From Heterotrichella gracilis (taxonomy: Eukaryota; Sar; Xanthophyceae; Tribonematales; Xanthonemataceae), in contig JAULBX010006442.1 of assembly GCA_032358255.1 (NCBI GenBank), forward strand, positions 60,695 through 124,694: a stretch of DNA of 64,000 bases. The letters are read 5' to 3'. Each line of letters opens with the position of its first letter. Within the stretch, counting starts at the first letter, position 1. The notes below the pieces were generated by a model, which made no database searches, was not told the origin of the DNA, and worked only from the letters and a program-made list of their open reading frames with translations. Positions 42,549 through 55,300 of this stretch are shown here, piece after piece. Both the position numbers and the translations under genes were made by a program.

Positions 42549-45500
42549 ATGGCTGAGAGCTCTGGAGCAGCAGTGGCTTTGGACAGCGAGGTGCTTGCCA
42601 GTATCGTGGACCGTCTATCCGTCAGGGAGGATATGGTATTGCCAGGGAACCTGACAAAGGACGAGCAAAACCCGGGCGTGGCCAAGCGAAAACAGTACCT
42701 GGAGGTATGTGCACGATGCCTGTGCCAACTGGTGTGCCAGGACATGCCTGCAGCAGGATGCCCAGCTGGTGTGCCAGGGCAGCACTGATAGGCTAAACAG
42801 CTTACACCTAGAATATCAATACGTGAACCTAGTCAGAGATATGTTGAACCGCTGCACCCGCCCAGTTGCCCACCACCACCCACCCACCACCGCCTCCCAT
42901 CCCTAGCCAGTCCGCCACCAAGCATCCACCACCACCCACCTTTCACTACCACCCGCCCTCCCACCCACCCACCACCGCGACGGTCACACCCACTCACCCA
43001 GCCTTGGCAGCCCATTTCTGCTGCGGGACCCGGGCATGGTTACAGTGTGACCTTTTCACACTCACCACGAGCACCACCCACCGCTCTTAGGATCCCCAGG
43101 CCACAGTCTTTTGTGCCACACCCACCATCACCGCCACCACCACCGCATCCACCACCACCACACACCCGCCACCATCACCATCGCTACCATCACCCATCCA
43201 CCCACCAACCCTCCCATTGCAGGCCCTGTTGCTGCGGGACCCAGGTGTGTTTCTGGAGCGCCACGGCACGTGCCTCACACCCGAGGAGAGAGCAGGGTTT
43301 GACCCCCTGAGAGGTAGGCACACCCTAAATACCCTACTGCACAAACCCTACTGTGAGGTAGGTACGCTCTTCCTAGCGCACCTAGCCCTACAGGTGCACC
43401 GGCCCCTCAACCCCTAATCTGAAAAATACCCTGCTGCACAAAATCCTACTGGGGCGCGGCCTGCCGGTGACCCTCAGGCCCGCACCTTGGCCCACAGTCG
43501 GCGCCAAGCAAACCCTACACCAAATAAACGCTACATCGAAACACTCCCAACCTGGACCAGAACCCTACAAATGGCATGCACTTCAGCCAAACTATTCCTT
43601 TTCTGTAGGCGACTACGAGGTCAATTTCTACCTCAATTTGTTGGAAGATGATGCACGCCCCGCCAGCGACCCTCAGGCCCGCACCTCGGCCGCCAACCGG
43701 CGCTTGGCCAAGCTTGCTCAAATGGAGGCGCAGGGGGAGTATTTCAGTGACGAGGCCATGCGGGGGAGGGCGCCGCTGCTGCACCACCAGTACATGGGTG
43801 GGTGGTTGGGAGGGGTGGGTGAGATGTGTGCGCATTGAATTGAAGTTCTAGTAAATTGTTTTGTTTTTGGTTTTTAAGTATTCTAAATAACAACGAATAA
43901 ATGTGGGCGGCGCTGGGAGGAGCTGGGCTTGTTCCGGTTGTACTCTACCACTGCATGGGTGGGTTGAGTTGCTTGGTGGACTCCGGATCCTCCAACCGGT
44001 ACTTTCATTTTATTCTCATCTGCTTTTGTGCCAGCACACGAAATTGGATTGCTCTGCATGTCACCTGGGGGTCTGGAACTGCCGGTAGTCTGAAGTGGGG
44101 TATGGCAACGTGTACATTTGTGGGCGGACAGACATTGGTTTTATCGTAGTGTATCATATCACACGTGGATGGGCTGTCTGTCATTAAACTGTCAGTGCGA
44201 TCGTAGCTGATCATGACGGGCCAGTGTGATCATCCCTGATCAGGACATGTCAGTGTGATCAACCCTGATCAGGACATCTGTTAAATCATGAACGCCCACC
44301 CCGTCCCCACGCCCTGCAGGCCAGTTTGCCCCCCCTCAGCGCACCTTCCAGGGGGGCACCCTGACCGACAGCCTCATGCACCACCACACTGAGGTGGCCC
44401 TTCAGCAGAGGATGGAGGAGCAGCGGCGGGAGGAGCGGGCCAAGGAAGGGGCGCAGGTGAGGGTAAATATAGGGTTTAGGGTTTTGACAGCCAGGGCAGG
44501 GTGCAGGGAGGGTGAGGCATGATTCGGTTTCAGGGTTCAGGATTGAGGTTTTAGATACAACATCATGCACCACCACAGCAAGGTTGCCCTTCTATAGAGG
44601 ATGGAGGGGCAGCGGCTGGAGGAGTGTGACAAGGAGGGGGCGCAGGTGAGGGCTGCACATGTTAGGGTGTAGGGTCTGGGATCTGGGATATGGGGCTTTG
44701 GTGCCTACCAGCAAGGCAGAGGGGGCAGGTAAAAGCACGGCGTGAATCAAGGTTAGGTTGTAGGGTCCGCCTTATGCACAACCACCGAGAGGTGGCACTT
44801 TGACAGCGGATGGAGGGGTAGGCTAGTGAGCGTGGGTGGGCTGCACATGTTAGGGTTTAGGGTTTAGGAGGGGCTGCGCAGCCAGTGCGTTCTACCTCGC
44901 GTCACCTCTTGAAGACAGGAAATGCTTTCCATATATTTGTATGACAGGCACAGTAACATTGAAGTCTGACCAAAGGTGGGTGACTTGCAGGAAGAGGAGG
45001 AGGAGGAGGAGGAGGAATCTTCTGAAGAGGGCGATGGCCCCAGCACGCGGTCAGGGGTGGCGCAATATGACGAGGAGGGCCACTTCACACACTATGAGAT
45101 TTCTGAGGAGCATCGAGAGCAGAACAGGTATTCATGGGCGTGGGTCTTGTCTGTGCCCTCCTCCTGGTCTGGATTCACATGTTTTCTGGTAGGGAGATAA
45201 TTGGGCTTTTAGATGTTGGTCGTCCTCGTGAAGAATCTTGTGGCGAACGAGCGAGGTCCAGTGGGTGTATATTGCGGTGGTGATGAATTTGGTGCCTGTT
45301 GATTGGCTTCATTGGCTGCCTTGGTAATGCAGCTGGAAGGGACACACAAGGGGATATCTGCATCTCCAAGACTGGCTTCTTGCCTCTACCTCCCCCCCAA
45401 CCAATGCCCTGAGACGGGCAATCTTTTCTACACATTTATGTTTTGCCATGTATTCTACTATATTCCCCCCCCATTTGCCAGGGACGACTTTGTGAGGATC

Positions 45501-45638
45501 ATGAAGGAGAAGTTCCTGTCAGGGGAGGACAGCGACCACGTTGACTATGACCACATAGACCACGACAGGAAGCTGGACGATTTCTGGCTGGACCAGGAGG
45601 GGCGAGACGCAGAGGACAAGTACTTTGACGAGGATTAA
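42549..45638 (+). CDS. CCDC97: CCDC97 homologue (DUF2052), SF3b-associated family
   Basis: Six exons close in phase: 42549-42704, 43223-43313, 43609-43797, 44320-44456, 44991-45127, 45482-45638; 288 residues. The N-terminal part has VFLERHGTCLTPEERAGFDP followed by DYEVNFYLNLL, the signature block of coiled-coil domain-containing protein 97. A charged helix QQRMEEQRREERAKEG and an acidic run of nine Glu follow. The C-terminus has DDFVRIMKEKFLSGEDSDHV and ends DAEDKYFDED, as in the family. Animal CCDC97 binds the SF3b part of the U2 snRNP; a nuclear splicing role is inferred by homology. A TGTAA, a common polyadenylation signal in green algae, lies 39 bases after the stop (45677-45681). Confidence 0.87.
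43010..43045 (+). repeat. Echo of CCDC97 exon 2 head
   Basis: CATTTCTGCTGCGGGACCCGGGCATGGTTACAG resembles the start of exon 2 (CCTGTTGCTGCGGGACCCAGGTGTGTTTCTGG). Surrounding intron is CACC-rich. Confidence 0.8.
44195..44280. repeat. Tandem repeat with TGATCA palindromes
   Basis: Three units of about 30 bases, GTCAGTGTGATCAACCCTGATCAGGACAT, in an intron of the CCDC97 gene. Each unit contains one or two GATCA half-palindromes. Confidence 0.9.
44555..44832 (+). repeat. Two echoes of CCDC97 exon 4 tail
   Basis: 44555-44650 copies the last 90 bases of exon 4 including GGGGGCGCAG and GTGAGGG; a TAG interrupts its frame. 44765-44832 is an older copy. TTTAGGG-type stretches follow exon and copies. 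Confidence 0.92.
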
Positions 45639-46592
45639 GCTCCAATTTTCATCCCATTGGAAATTCCAAGTTGGAATGTAAATCAGGCTGGGGGTGGTGC
45701 TGCGGCACCCGTAGAAGTGCCCTAGGGCCATGTTAGGATGGACTCTCCCCACTGCCTCCAACCTTACACAAGTGTATCAGCAGCATCGTCTAATATGTAC
45801 TTGTTGGGTGGTGCTTTGGGTATCGTGATGCCCAAATCTACTTGCTTGTTGCTGTTTGACAGGTTGACTGACTGGGATCCCTAAGGGATTGCATTGCGCA
45901 TGTGGGACTGCCTTGGGTATCTTGTTACCCAGGAAAGCAAAGTGTGCAAACATCATGTGTGAACATCATCTATGGTTCTGGCTGTACAAAGTACTTCTTG
46001 GTTGGTCTGGCTGCCCTGCAATGGCATGGCTCTCACTGTGGCATTTCCCCCCCTTGGAACGGCAATTACGAGGGGAGGTTGCCCCTATACTTCAAGATCG
46101 CTGCCGTAGATGCTATCGTGTTGCCCTTTTGAAGTTTCTGTCCTTTCCTTGGTTGTCCGGTACAGTTGAGTTTGTAAAAGCCATCGTGTCGAGCGGTCAC
46201 GTTCGCGGTATTATCGGGGGATGCGCGCGCATGCCGCTGGCAAATTGACCTCTGTTCGCACTTCTGCGACAGCAACCTGCAAACCTAACTTTGCACTTTG
46301 CAGTTTAGGAGCAGTAACCGTCTCCACCCACAACGTTGACACGAGTCTTGCCAGTTGCAAACCGATTAGGCACAGCTAGGGAAACGTGGATAGACTTGCA
46401 GCTTATTTAAGTGCAAACAGTGCAAACCCCAGCTGTGTTGCTTCACTGGAGAACTGCTGGAGTACAGTATTTGTAACTGTACAAAGCTCCGCAAGGCAGG
46501 CATCGGGAGTGCGGTCGCCCACAGAATCCATCTCCAAGAGGATCCACCCAATACAGGTCTCATAAAAGCCAACCAAAGTGTGTCCCAGCAAG
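45639..46592. other. Between CCDC97 and EF-hand genes
   Basis: No exon or repeat recognised apart from the probable TGTAA signal after CCDC97. The right part must contain the EF-hand gene promoter. Confidence 0.5.
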
Positions 46593-48596
46593 ATGTTCAA
46601 GAAAGGCGCAGCCCCTGTGAGGAGCAACAAGGCTGACGCTGAGCTGACGTCGGACCTCTTTTTGAGGGAGTTGAAGCAAGAGTCTTTCACAGCCAAGCAG
46701 GAGGCAGCTGACTTGAGAAGAGTGTTCGACAGGATCGACTTGCAAAGTACGCATGATGCCTCCTATGGTTTGAATAACAGTGGGCACGGCAGCAACCTAG
46801 TAGCTTAGATGGGTCGATCAAGATGGTTGCTGCATATACAGTACCTTGCAAAACCTCCTTTACCAAAAGCACCCACACAAAAGTTCCCTTCAGTGCTTGT
46901 GGCTACACACCTTGGTGGCCACCCAGTAGCCTCTCTACCCACCATCCCTACCAACCACGTTCCCGATTGCTCCTGCCCCACAGTGCAACAAACCACGTTG
47001 TAACGCCCAGTGCCCAAAGTGTTATACAGTGCTGCTGCTGCACCATCGTGTTAACAGTGCTGCACCACATTGCAACAGTGCTGCAACACCACAGTGCTGC
47101 TATCCAACAGTGCAATTTAACCCCACATAACTGCAAACACCGGGTTGGAGTGTTTCTTGCAGTCGAAACACACACTGCTGGCTGCCAGTCCAGCCCCCAC
47201 AACACCTCCTACTCCTCCCTTCGTGCAGGGGTTGGCAAGCTGGACGTGGGCCCAGTCCAGTCCCCAGGAGCTGCTGCTCCTCCCTTGTGGTTTAGGGTTT
47301 AAAGTCCCAAAAACATATCCTTCTCCTCCCCTTGTGCAGGGGATGGCAAGCTGGACGCGGCTGAGCTGTCATCCACTCTGGAGAGGTTGCAGTCGGTAAA
47401 ATTAAAAACTGGCTGCCCCCAAGTCCAGTCCCCACAACATCTCCCTCTCCTCCCTTGTGCAGGGGATGGCAAGCTGGACGTGGGTGAGCTCTCCTCCACC
47501 TTGGATGGCCTGGGGCTGCACCTGAAGAAGTCCCAGGTGGAGGCGCTGCTGTGGGAGGTTGATGAGGACTGCGACCATGAGATGACGTGGAGTGAGTTCC
47601 AGGCAATGTACTACCGGTGCAGGAACGACAAGAAAGGCACGTGGACCACCCTTTGCATGGCGCAGCCATGCACGTTCCAAACATTTCAGTGCTATCTTTA
47701 CTGGATTTGTTTTTACTGGATGCATATTGTACCATATTGGTGGCCTGCGCAGTGCAAACCCATGCAAAGGGTAACTTTACCCATGCTGTTTGCCCTAACA
47801 CAAACCTTGAACCCTAAACCCATTCGGCCAACGCGTATGCGGGTGTCGATGGAGTGCAAACCCTCGCGTAGGGTTTGAGTCATGCGTGCTGTTTGACCTG
47901 GCCCAATGCAAACCCTGCTCGAGGATTCAACCAACATGCGGGGACCCATTTGTGCAAACCCTCGCGCAGGGTTTGAGCCGCGCATGCTGTTTGACCTGGT
48001 GCAATTCTTGATGATCGACAAGCAGTCAAAGGGTGCCGTCACGTTAGATGTGGCGCTGACCACGTTATGCGAGAAATATGGGAGGCGCGATGTCAAGGCC
48101 ACCCTGGAGGCCATCTATGGCACACAGGTGGGGGGGAATGCGATATCATCAAATATACCACATCACCCTAGGGTGCTCGACAAACCGCTTGAATTGCCTA
48201 CAACACCAACAAAGGAAACGCTACAAAAAGAACAGGCAGTTGTTACCCTGGCTACACTACCTCCCGATCAATAAAAACCGTGGATTATTTCATGGTGATT
48301 TTACTTCACCCGCAACTTTACCTGGCTAGGCGACATAAACCACTGCTGCAGGACGTGACCACCAAACCTTCCAAACTACCTTCATAAACACCTATAAAAA
48401 GCACCATGATACCAGAATAAACCACCATAACCACCTGCAGGACATGACTACTGGCCAGACCGTGAGCCTAGCGCAGTTCCTGGATGTGCTGCACGAGGGC
48501 CAGATCAACCTAGTCATGAACCGACCCACTGCAAAGACGTACAAGCCACCGGAGGATGCAATGCCCAAGGGGCAATCGGGCAAGCGGCAAGGGTAG
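46593..48596 (+). CDS. EF-hand protein, calmodulin superfamily
   Basis: Four exons: 46593-46746, 47463-47636, 47970-48127, 48441-48596; 213 residues. The first EF loop spans the exon 1/2 junction as DLQRDGKLDVGE, the second is DEDCDHEMTWSE; both have acidic residues at positions 1, 3 or 5 and Glu at 12. The third part, MLFDLVQFLMIDKQSKGAVT with LTTLCEKYGRRDVKATLEAI, looks like a degenerate EF-hand pair. This arrangement, with RCRNDKKGFEPR between the pairs, recalls a conserved protist family often found in cilia; that link is inference. The C-terminus is basic (KGQSGKRQG). The second intron must be GC-AG (AAAG then GCACGT at 47637), because only that donor keeps frame. The start is the only ATG of the frame. 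Confidence 0.77.
47025..47115. repeat. CAGTGCTGCAACACCA-type repeat
   Basis: Five or more imperfect units around ACAGTGCTGCACCACATTGCA in intron 1 of the EF-hand gene. Confidence 0.8.
47215..47905 (+). repeat. Echoes of EF-hand gene exons 2 and 3 heads
   Basis: 47220-47265 and 47330-47405 copy the head of exon 2 with its TTGTGCAG acceptor; the second is in frame for 18 codons (DGKLDAAELSSTLERLQS) and is followed by GTAAAA, so it could be used as a cassette exon. 47865-47905 copies the head of exon 3 (GGTTTGAGTCATGCGTGCTGTTTGACCTGG) behind a TAG acceptor. Confidence 0.9.
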
Positions 48597-48945
48597 GAGG
48601 GGGATTGTAGACAGCAACATACTATGAGAGTGGGCTGCTGCCGGGACTTCATCACACAGCAGCGGCATGTTTGCCTCCACTACTGGGAGCTACAGACTAA
48701 GTCATCGATAAAAACTGAGAATCGCCCCACCGCCAAATCGTACAATACCCCAGAGGATGCCGTGCCAAAGGGGCATTCTGGCAAGCGGCAAGGGTAGGAG
48801 GGACTGTGGGTGTCCTACATACTGGGCCTAGGCAAATGGGAGTGCAGAAGTGAATTGGACTTGGACAACGGAGCCACGTATCATGCCCAATCGTATTCTC
48901 CAGAAAAGGGGAATAAGTAACTTGCTGTAGGACATGACAAAATTC
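48335..48945 (+). repeat. Echoes of EF-hand gene last exon, on both sides
   Basis: 48340-48360 repeats the acceptor CTGCAGGACGTGACCACC. After the stop, 48690-48805 repeats the last 100 bases of the exon including GGCAAGCGGCAAGGGTAGGAGG. 48920-48945 repeats the acceptor once more (CTGTAGGACATGAC). The gene end is thus duplicated beyond its own stop. Confidence 0.9.
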
Positions 48946-49312
48946 CAGCGCATTCGTTTTTATACCAACTGTCTCAATGTGAGTGCTTGCGTGGAAAGGA
49001 AGCCAGTCCCCCGCCTGCCCAGATCAAGCACAAGGGCCTGGGTTGTGGCAAGAGCGACGGGCATCTGTTTAGGGTTTAGGGTTAAGGGTTTACCGGTTTA
49101 CCCTAGCAGCTGGCAATTGTACCCCATGCTGTGGTGCAACATGCGCAACATGGGCACTCCCACCATGCGAGTAATGCGCATCGTCTTTACAGATTTCATC
49201 CGGGAAGTAATTATGATCGGCGTGGTTTTGTGACGAATGCCGCCCGGACCTGGCTATAAGTCTGGAAACCCTAAACCCCAACCCTAAAACTAAGATCCTA
49301 AGGGCCTGCCTG
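48946..49312. other. Convergent 3' region of EF-hand and ABC genes
   Basis: No exon seen. On the minus strand a TGTAA lies at 49188-49192, about 120 bases after the ABC transporter stop, and may be its polyadenylation signal. Confidence 0.4.
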
Positions 49313-52300
49313 TCACGGTGTCTGGCCCCCCTCCGGTGCATCGTAGATGTCGTCCACCGATGCCTGTCGCTGCCACAGCTCCGCGTATTTCCCCCCCTTG
49401 GCCAAAAGCTCTTGGTGGGACCCAGATTCAACCACCACACCCTGCAAGGGGGAAAACAGGTACCTGGATGGTGCATTCAGTTGCATGATGCGGGTTTAGT
49501 GCAGCAATGGTTCCATCTATTTTACATTTTACATTGTATAATAGATGGTTCCAATGTAAAATATATAAATCCTACATTTTGGACAAGCACTACCAGCCAC
49601 CATTCCTTCCCACACCCACCTCCTCCAGAACCACAATCTGGTCGCACTGCGCCGCAGTGGACAACCGATGCGCCACAAACAGCGAAGTCCGCCCCGCAGC
49701 AAGCACCCGCAGCGCCCCCAACACCTCCTTTTCAGTCCTGGAATCCAGGGCAGAGGTGGCCTCATCGCACAGCAAAATGCGCGGGGATTTCAGAAATGCG
49801 CGCGCCAGCGCCACCCTCTGCTTTTCACCCCCGCTCAATTTCAGCCCCCGCTCCCCCACCAGGGTGTTGTACCCAAGGGGGAAAGCGGAGATCTGGTCGT
49901 GCACGGCTGCCATGCGTGCGGCCTCGTAGACCTGCTCGGGGGTTGCTGCCAGGTTGCCATAGTGGATGTTGTAGAAGATGGTGTCGTTGAAGAGAACCAT
50001 GTCCTGCGGGGGAAAGCAAGCAAGTGGTCATTACCTCAAACCCTAAATCGTGACCATAAAACAGGTGGTAAATTCCAGCTCTGAACTGCTGCAATGGCCT
50101 CAACCCATGCTATGTAATTGCACCCGCTGCTCCCAAACCCTAAACCCCCAACCCTAAATCAGTACAGTCCCCTCAACCAAGCCACGCCTCCCAACCGCTC
50201 CCAAGCCCCTCTCACAAAATCCCAGGCCCCCCATCTCCATCCCCACCTGTGGCACAATCCCCATCGCCCGCCGCACGCTCCCCATCTGCATGTCCCGGAT
50301 GTCGTTGCCACCGATCAAAACCGATCCGGCGCTGGCATCATAGAATCTGAACAGCAGCCGCAGCACTGTGGATTTGCCACTGCCGCTGGTCCCCACCAGG
50401 GCGCAGCTGGTCCCCGCGGGGACGGTGAGGTTGATACCCTACGCAAGGGTTGGGAGTATACAATTAGGATTCTATGGAGCTGGTGCGGTCTACTTCACCA
50501 AGGGTCATAGTAAGTGGTTTATGGTCTTTGGTTGAGGTCACGTGCTGCCGCTGGTCCCCATTAGAGCCCAGCTGGCGGGGACGGTGAGGTTGATACCCTA
50601 CACAATGGTTTGGAAAAGTGAGGGCATTAATATTATGGGCAGGGTCTAGGCTTTAGAGCTAGGGTTCCACATCAAGGATTCAAGACGGCATACACACCTT
50701 GAGGGTAGGATCCAGGGTTCAGGGTTAAAGGTTTAAGGTTCAGGCTGGCGCACGCACCCTGAGGATTGGCTGGTCTTCGCGGTACCCAAAGTGCACATCT
50801 CTGAGGACGATGTCGTAGCCCCGGGGACTGTCGGGCAGGGGGATGGCGCCCTCGCAATCCTGGGGATGAAAAATGCTTTTGGGAATTCAAAAATTGAGCT
50901 GCTGGGGTTTGTGGTACATGAGCTGTACGTATGAGGACACCGCCTGGAATGGGAGACCCCAAATCCTCATGGAAGTCAAACAATTTTTGCCTTGCAGCGT
51001 GCTGTAATTCAACACCATTATAGTTTGTATTTTCCTCCCCTCCTCACCTGGACATGAGGCTTCTCCCTTGTGAGTGCAAACATGGCGCCCATGTCTACCA
51101 GGGACTGCTTGGTCTCACGATACACAGTACCCAGGAAGTTGAGGGGCATGGACAGCTGCAGGAAGGAGGGTTTCAGTGTCAGTATTAGGGTTTAGGGTTT
51201 GGGGTACACGGTTTAGGGTGTAGAGTTCCGAGTCAGTACCCAGGAAGTTGAGGGGCATGGACAGCTGCGGGTAGGAGGGGTTCAATAATTATGACTAGGG
51301 TTTTGGGGTGTAGGTGTTTAGGGTGTAGCGCATGGATAGGTGCGGGGGGCAGACGGTAGGGATCGATTGTGTGCGGATTTTGCATATACGGTCACAGGTC
51401 GCAGCTTCAGGAAATGATTTTCCGCCTATACAGCGTACCTGTCTCACCGCAAATACTTAGCTAGGGTTGTCTTTGCAAGAATCAAACCCCGCCTGGCCCA
51501 TCGGCCATTGGCCAGGTGCAATAACCACGAAACCCTTCCCTAGGGTTCCAACAAAACCCTGCTTTTTACCTGGAACAGCAGCCCATTCACCATCACCAGA
51601 TCTCCCACCGTCAGGTTGCCTTCAGCGATGCCTTGCTGGGTCAGGACCATGGCAGCCGACAGCGCAAGGGAGAAGATGGCGTTCTGGCCAAAGTTGAGGA
51701 AGGAGAGCGACTCCATGGTCTGCAGGGCGGCCGTCTCGTAGCCTGCAGAAAACATGGCAGGGTTTAGGGTGTGCTTCAGAGTCCATTTAGGGTGCGTTCC
51801 AGGCACTCATCCTCTCAATTTAATGGAATTAGGGTTTGTGCCTTTAGGGTTTAGGGTTTAGCTTACGTTCCAGGCACTCGTCATATCTCCCCTTCTCATG
51901 CTCATCGTTATTGAAGTACTTTACTAGGGGTTGTGACTTCAGGGTTTAGGGTTTGACATACGTTCCAGGCACTCGTCGTATCTCCTTTTCTCATGCTCCT
52001 CGTTGTTGAAGTACTTGACTGTCTCGTAGTTTATCAGAGAGTCGATCGCCCGCGCCCCACCCTCGGAATCAGCTTTGTTCATCACCTGGGGGCAACAATG
52101 GGGTATCGAATTAGATAGATAAAATCATCGCAGATGAATATTACAAATATACCATCCACGGAGGCTCCAGGGCAGGTTTAATCAGACGGTCACATGTATT
52201 GTGGCTGTGGGTATAGGAGAAAAGCATCAGAGTTGGAGATGTTGGCGAGTGCAGCGGGGGTAAACAGATCTCCAGGCGTGTCACCTTGCCTTATTACCCT

Positions 52301-55300
52301 ATTACACCCCCTGTGTACCCACCAGAACACTACCACCTACAGAGGAGTACAGAGCAGTACAGAGCAGTACAGGCCAGTACAGTACAACACTTTTGGCGAG
52401 TTCTCAATAAACTTGTTGTACCCTACACACCACTACACAGCACTACACACCGCTACACGCCTCTACACTACAGGCTAGAGTACAACAGTTTTACCAACAT
52501 TTTTGATGAATTTGTTGTACCCTACACACCACTACACGCCACTACACGCCTCTACACATACCCTATCAACCATGGTCTCCACATGAAAACCAGCAGTGCA
52601 GAACCCTACACACAGGAACCTGCACCGCAACAACATAGCCACCGTGGCTCGTACAAAGTATGCCCATCCCCATTTCCAGATGTTTGGTGAATGCATCAAT
52701 GGTGATACGGTAGGCAATAGGATATGGCGCACCTACCAAACGAAAACCCTGTCTCAGTCCCCAGCTATACCCACCTACCTAAACTTTGTTCTCTATGGGG
52801 TAACAGCTGGGGGCAAACCGCGCCACACCATAACACCCCAATCTTCTGAACCCTAAAAAACACACCCACCGCTTGCCATTCATTAAATGGTACCCCTACC
52901 ATAAACAACACACTCACCTGTCTACATTTGGTCCTCCATTGGGTGACAGCCAGGGTAAAAACGCGCTACAACATAAACCCCCCAAACCCTAAACCCTAAA
53001 TCCTACACAACACACCCACCTGTCTACATTTGGTCCTCCATTGGGTGACAGCCAGAGTGAAAAGCGCCACAATATGAACCCTTAAAACCCTAAACCCAAA
53101 ACAGACACTCACCTGCCTGAACTTGGTCCTCCATTGGGTCACAGCCAGAGTGAAAACGGTGTATGCTCCCACAGTGCCTGCTGTGAGGATGGCAATACCC
53201 CAAACCCTCAACTCCAACCCCAAACCCAGGACCCTACACCGCCGCAACATACCCACCATACCCATTTAGTGAATGCATCGTCGATAATACTTGACTGCCA
53301 AATGCTATATGTGACATGTATGATGCATCTACCAGAACGAAGACCCTCCCTCACCTCCCAGCCAAACATGTGGTACCCACCTGCCTGAACTTGGTCCTCC
53401 ATTGGGTCACAGCCAGGGTGAAGACAGTGTATGCTCCCACAGTGCCTGCCGTGAGGATGGCAAAGGAGGGGCCGCATTTATAGGCCAGAATCCCCCCCAC
53501 CATGCCCACTTCCAGGAATGTGGGCACCACATTAAACACCATCGAGGAGAGGATGAAGTTTATACCTGCGATCGGCGAAATTGGAAGTACCAGTTTGATT
53601 GAAAATGTGTAGATGGTGGCACCGCATTCAACACCAACAACGGTCACTCATGCATGATAATTCTCTGACACAGGACACGCTCGTAAACTGCATCTACATC
53701 CATTGACCGTCCTTTGATCTCTGCAATCAGTTTATACCAATCCCTTTCTAATCGCCACCACCACCACCCGCATGCGCACCTCTCGTTCCCCTGTCCACGA
53801 TCCGTGCCAGACCCCCCGTCTGCCTTGACAGGTGGAAGTTCAAATCAAGGTTGTGTAGGTGGGAGAACACATCGTTGGCCACTCGCCGCATGGTGCGCTG
53901 CGTCACCTGAAGCAGTGGGTAGGGTATTGGGTAGGGTTCTTGTCAGGGCATGTGTTAAGGGTTTTGTTAGGGTGTTGGCCACCCCTTCCATGGTGCGCTG
54001 CATCACCTGAAGCAGTGAGAAGGGTTTTGCTTAGGGGTATTGTTAGGGTTTGGGTCAGGATTTTTGTCAGGGTTCTTGTTAAGGTTACGGGCACCCGCCG
54101 CTGCACCTAAGAATTGTTTGGTCAGGGTTTCAATTTGGTTTTGCCCACGTTGCCCATCCGCCGCATCCCTCTAAGCATCCCAAGCCTAAGGCAAATGGTG
54201 ACACCCTAACCAAGGGTTCACGGTATCACGCACCGTTGCAAACACTGCATTCCTGATTTCGTTGCACAGCGTGGCGCCCGCCCTTGCAGCTCCGTACCCT
54301 AGCAGTAGGGTGCTGGGCGCCAGCGCCAGCATAAACCCTACGCTAGGGGTTGCGCCGCTGGGGTCTAGGGTGAGTGCGTCCACTGCGTGCTTGAACAGGA
54401 AGGGGACCTGGGTAAAAACAGAAAAAAGGAAGTGTTGGAAACAAGATGGGCACATGCGAGCAACCACAAATCGATAGGGATATTGGAAATAATGGCTTGA
54501 TTGCCTTTCTTCAACCTAAGTCAACATCAGGAAGGGATGTGCCCCCAAACCCTTGCTCAACCCCAGATGGTAAGCACTTTTCCAGCGCTCCATGGGACTG
54601 CACGGATACTCGCAACCCCCCACCCCCCCAAAATAGCCCTCGGAATCCCTCGCCTTCAAAACTCTAACAAGCCTGCCGCAAACCCTGTCCAAAACCCTCG
54701 CCCCTTACCTGGATGTTGAGCACTTTTCCTGCCACCAGCAATCCCATGGCAGCCGCTGTGCGCAACCGAAACTCCTTGCTCTCCGGACCAAACAAATACC
54801 CGCCCAGGATTTTCAAGATTTCCCGGTCCGGCAAGGAGCCTTCTAGGGGTGAAACAGGGGGGCCTGGGGTTTAGGGGGTGGTTTCAGGGTGCAGGGGGTT
54901 ATTCTTGGGGCTGTTGAGAATCTGCATTTTTTGAGCTGGAGGTATAGCGTTAGGGTTGGCCTGGTCTGCAAGGGTTTAGGGTTGAAGATGGCCATGGCCT
55001 GCAAGGATCAGGGTTTCTACAAGGGTTTAGGGTTTACGGTTTAGGGTTTAGGGTTGAAGATGGCCATGGCCTGCAAGGATCAGGGTTTCTGCAAGGGGTA
55101 GGTTTAAGGGGAAAAGCTAGGCATTGGGTTTTGAACATAGAGCATTGGCCACAATGATAGAGTCTGGGGGTGGACAATAGGATGCTTTGGTAGGTGAAAT
55201 GCGCATCAGCACTTCAAATCAGCACTCGGAAACAGCAACCATTCCCATGCCTTCCTTCAGCCCCAATGCAATTGAACAATATCCTGCCCCCTCCCCTCCC

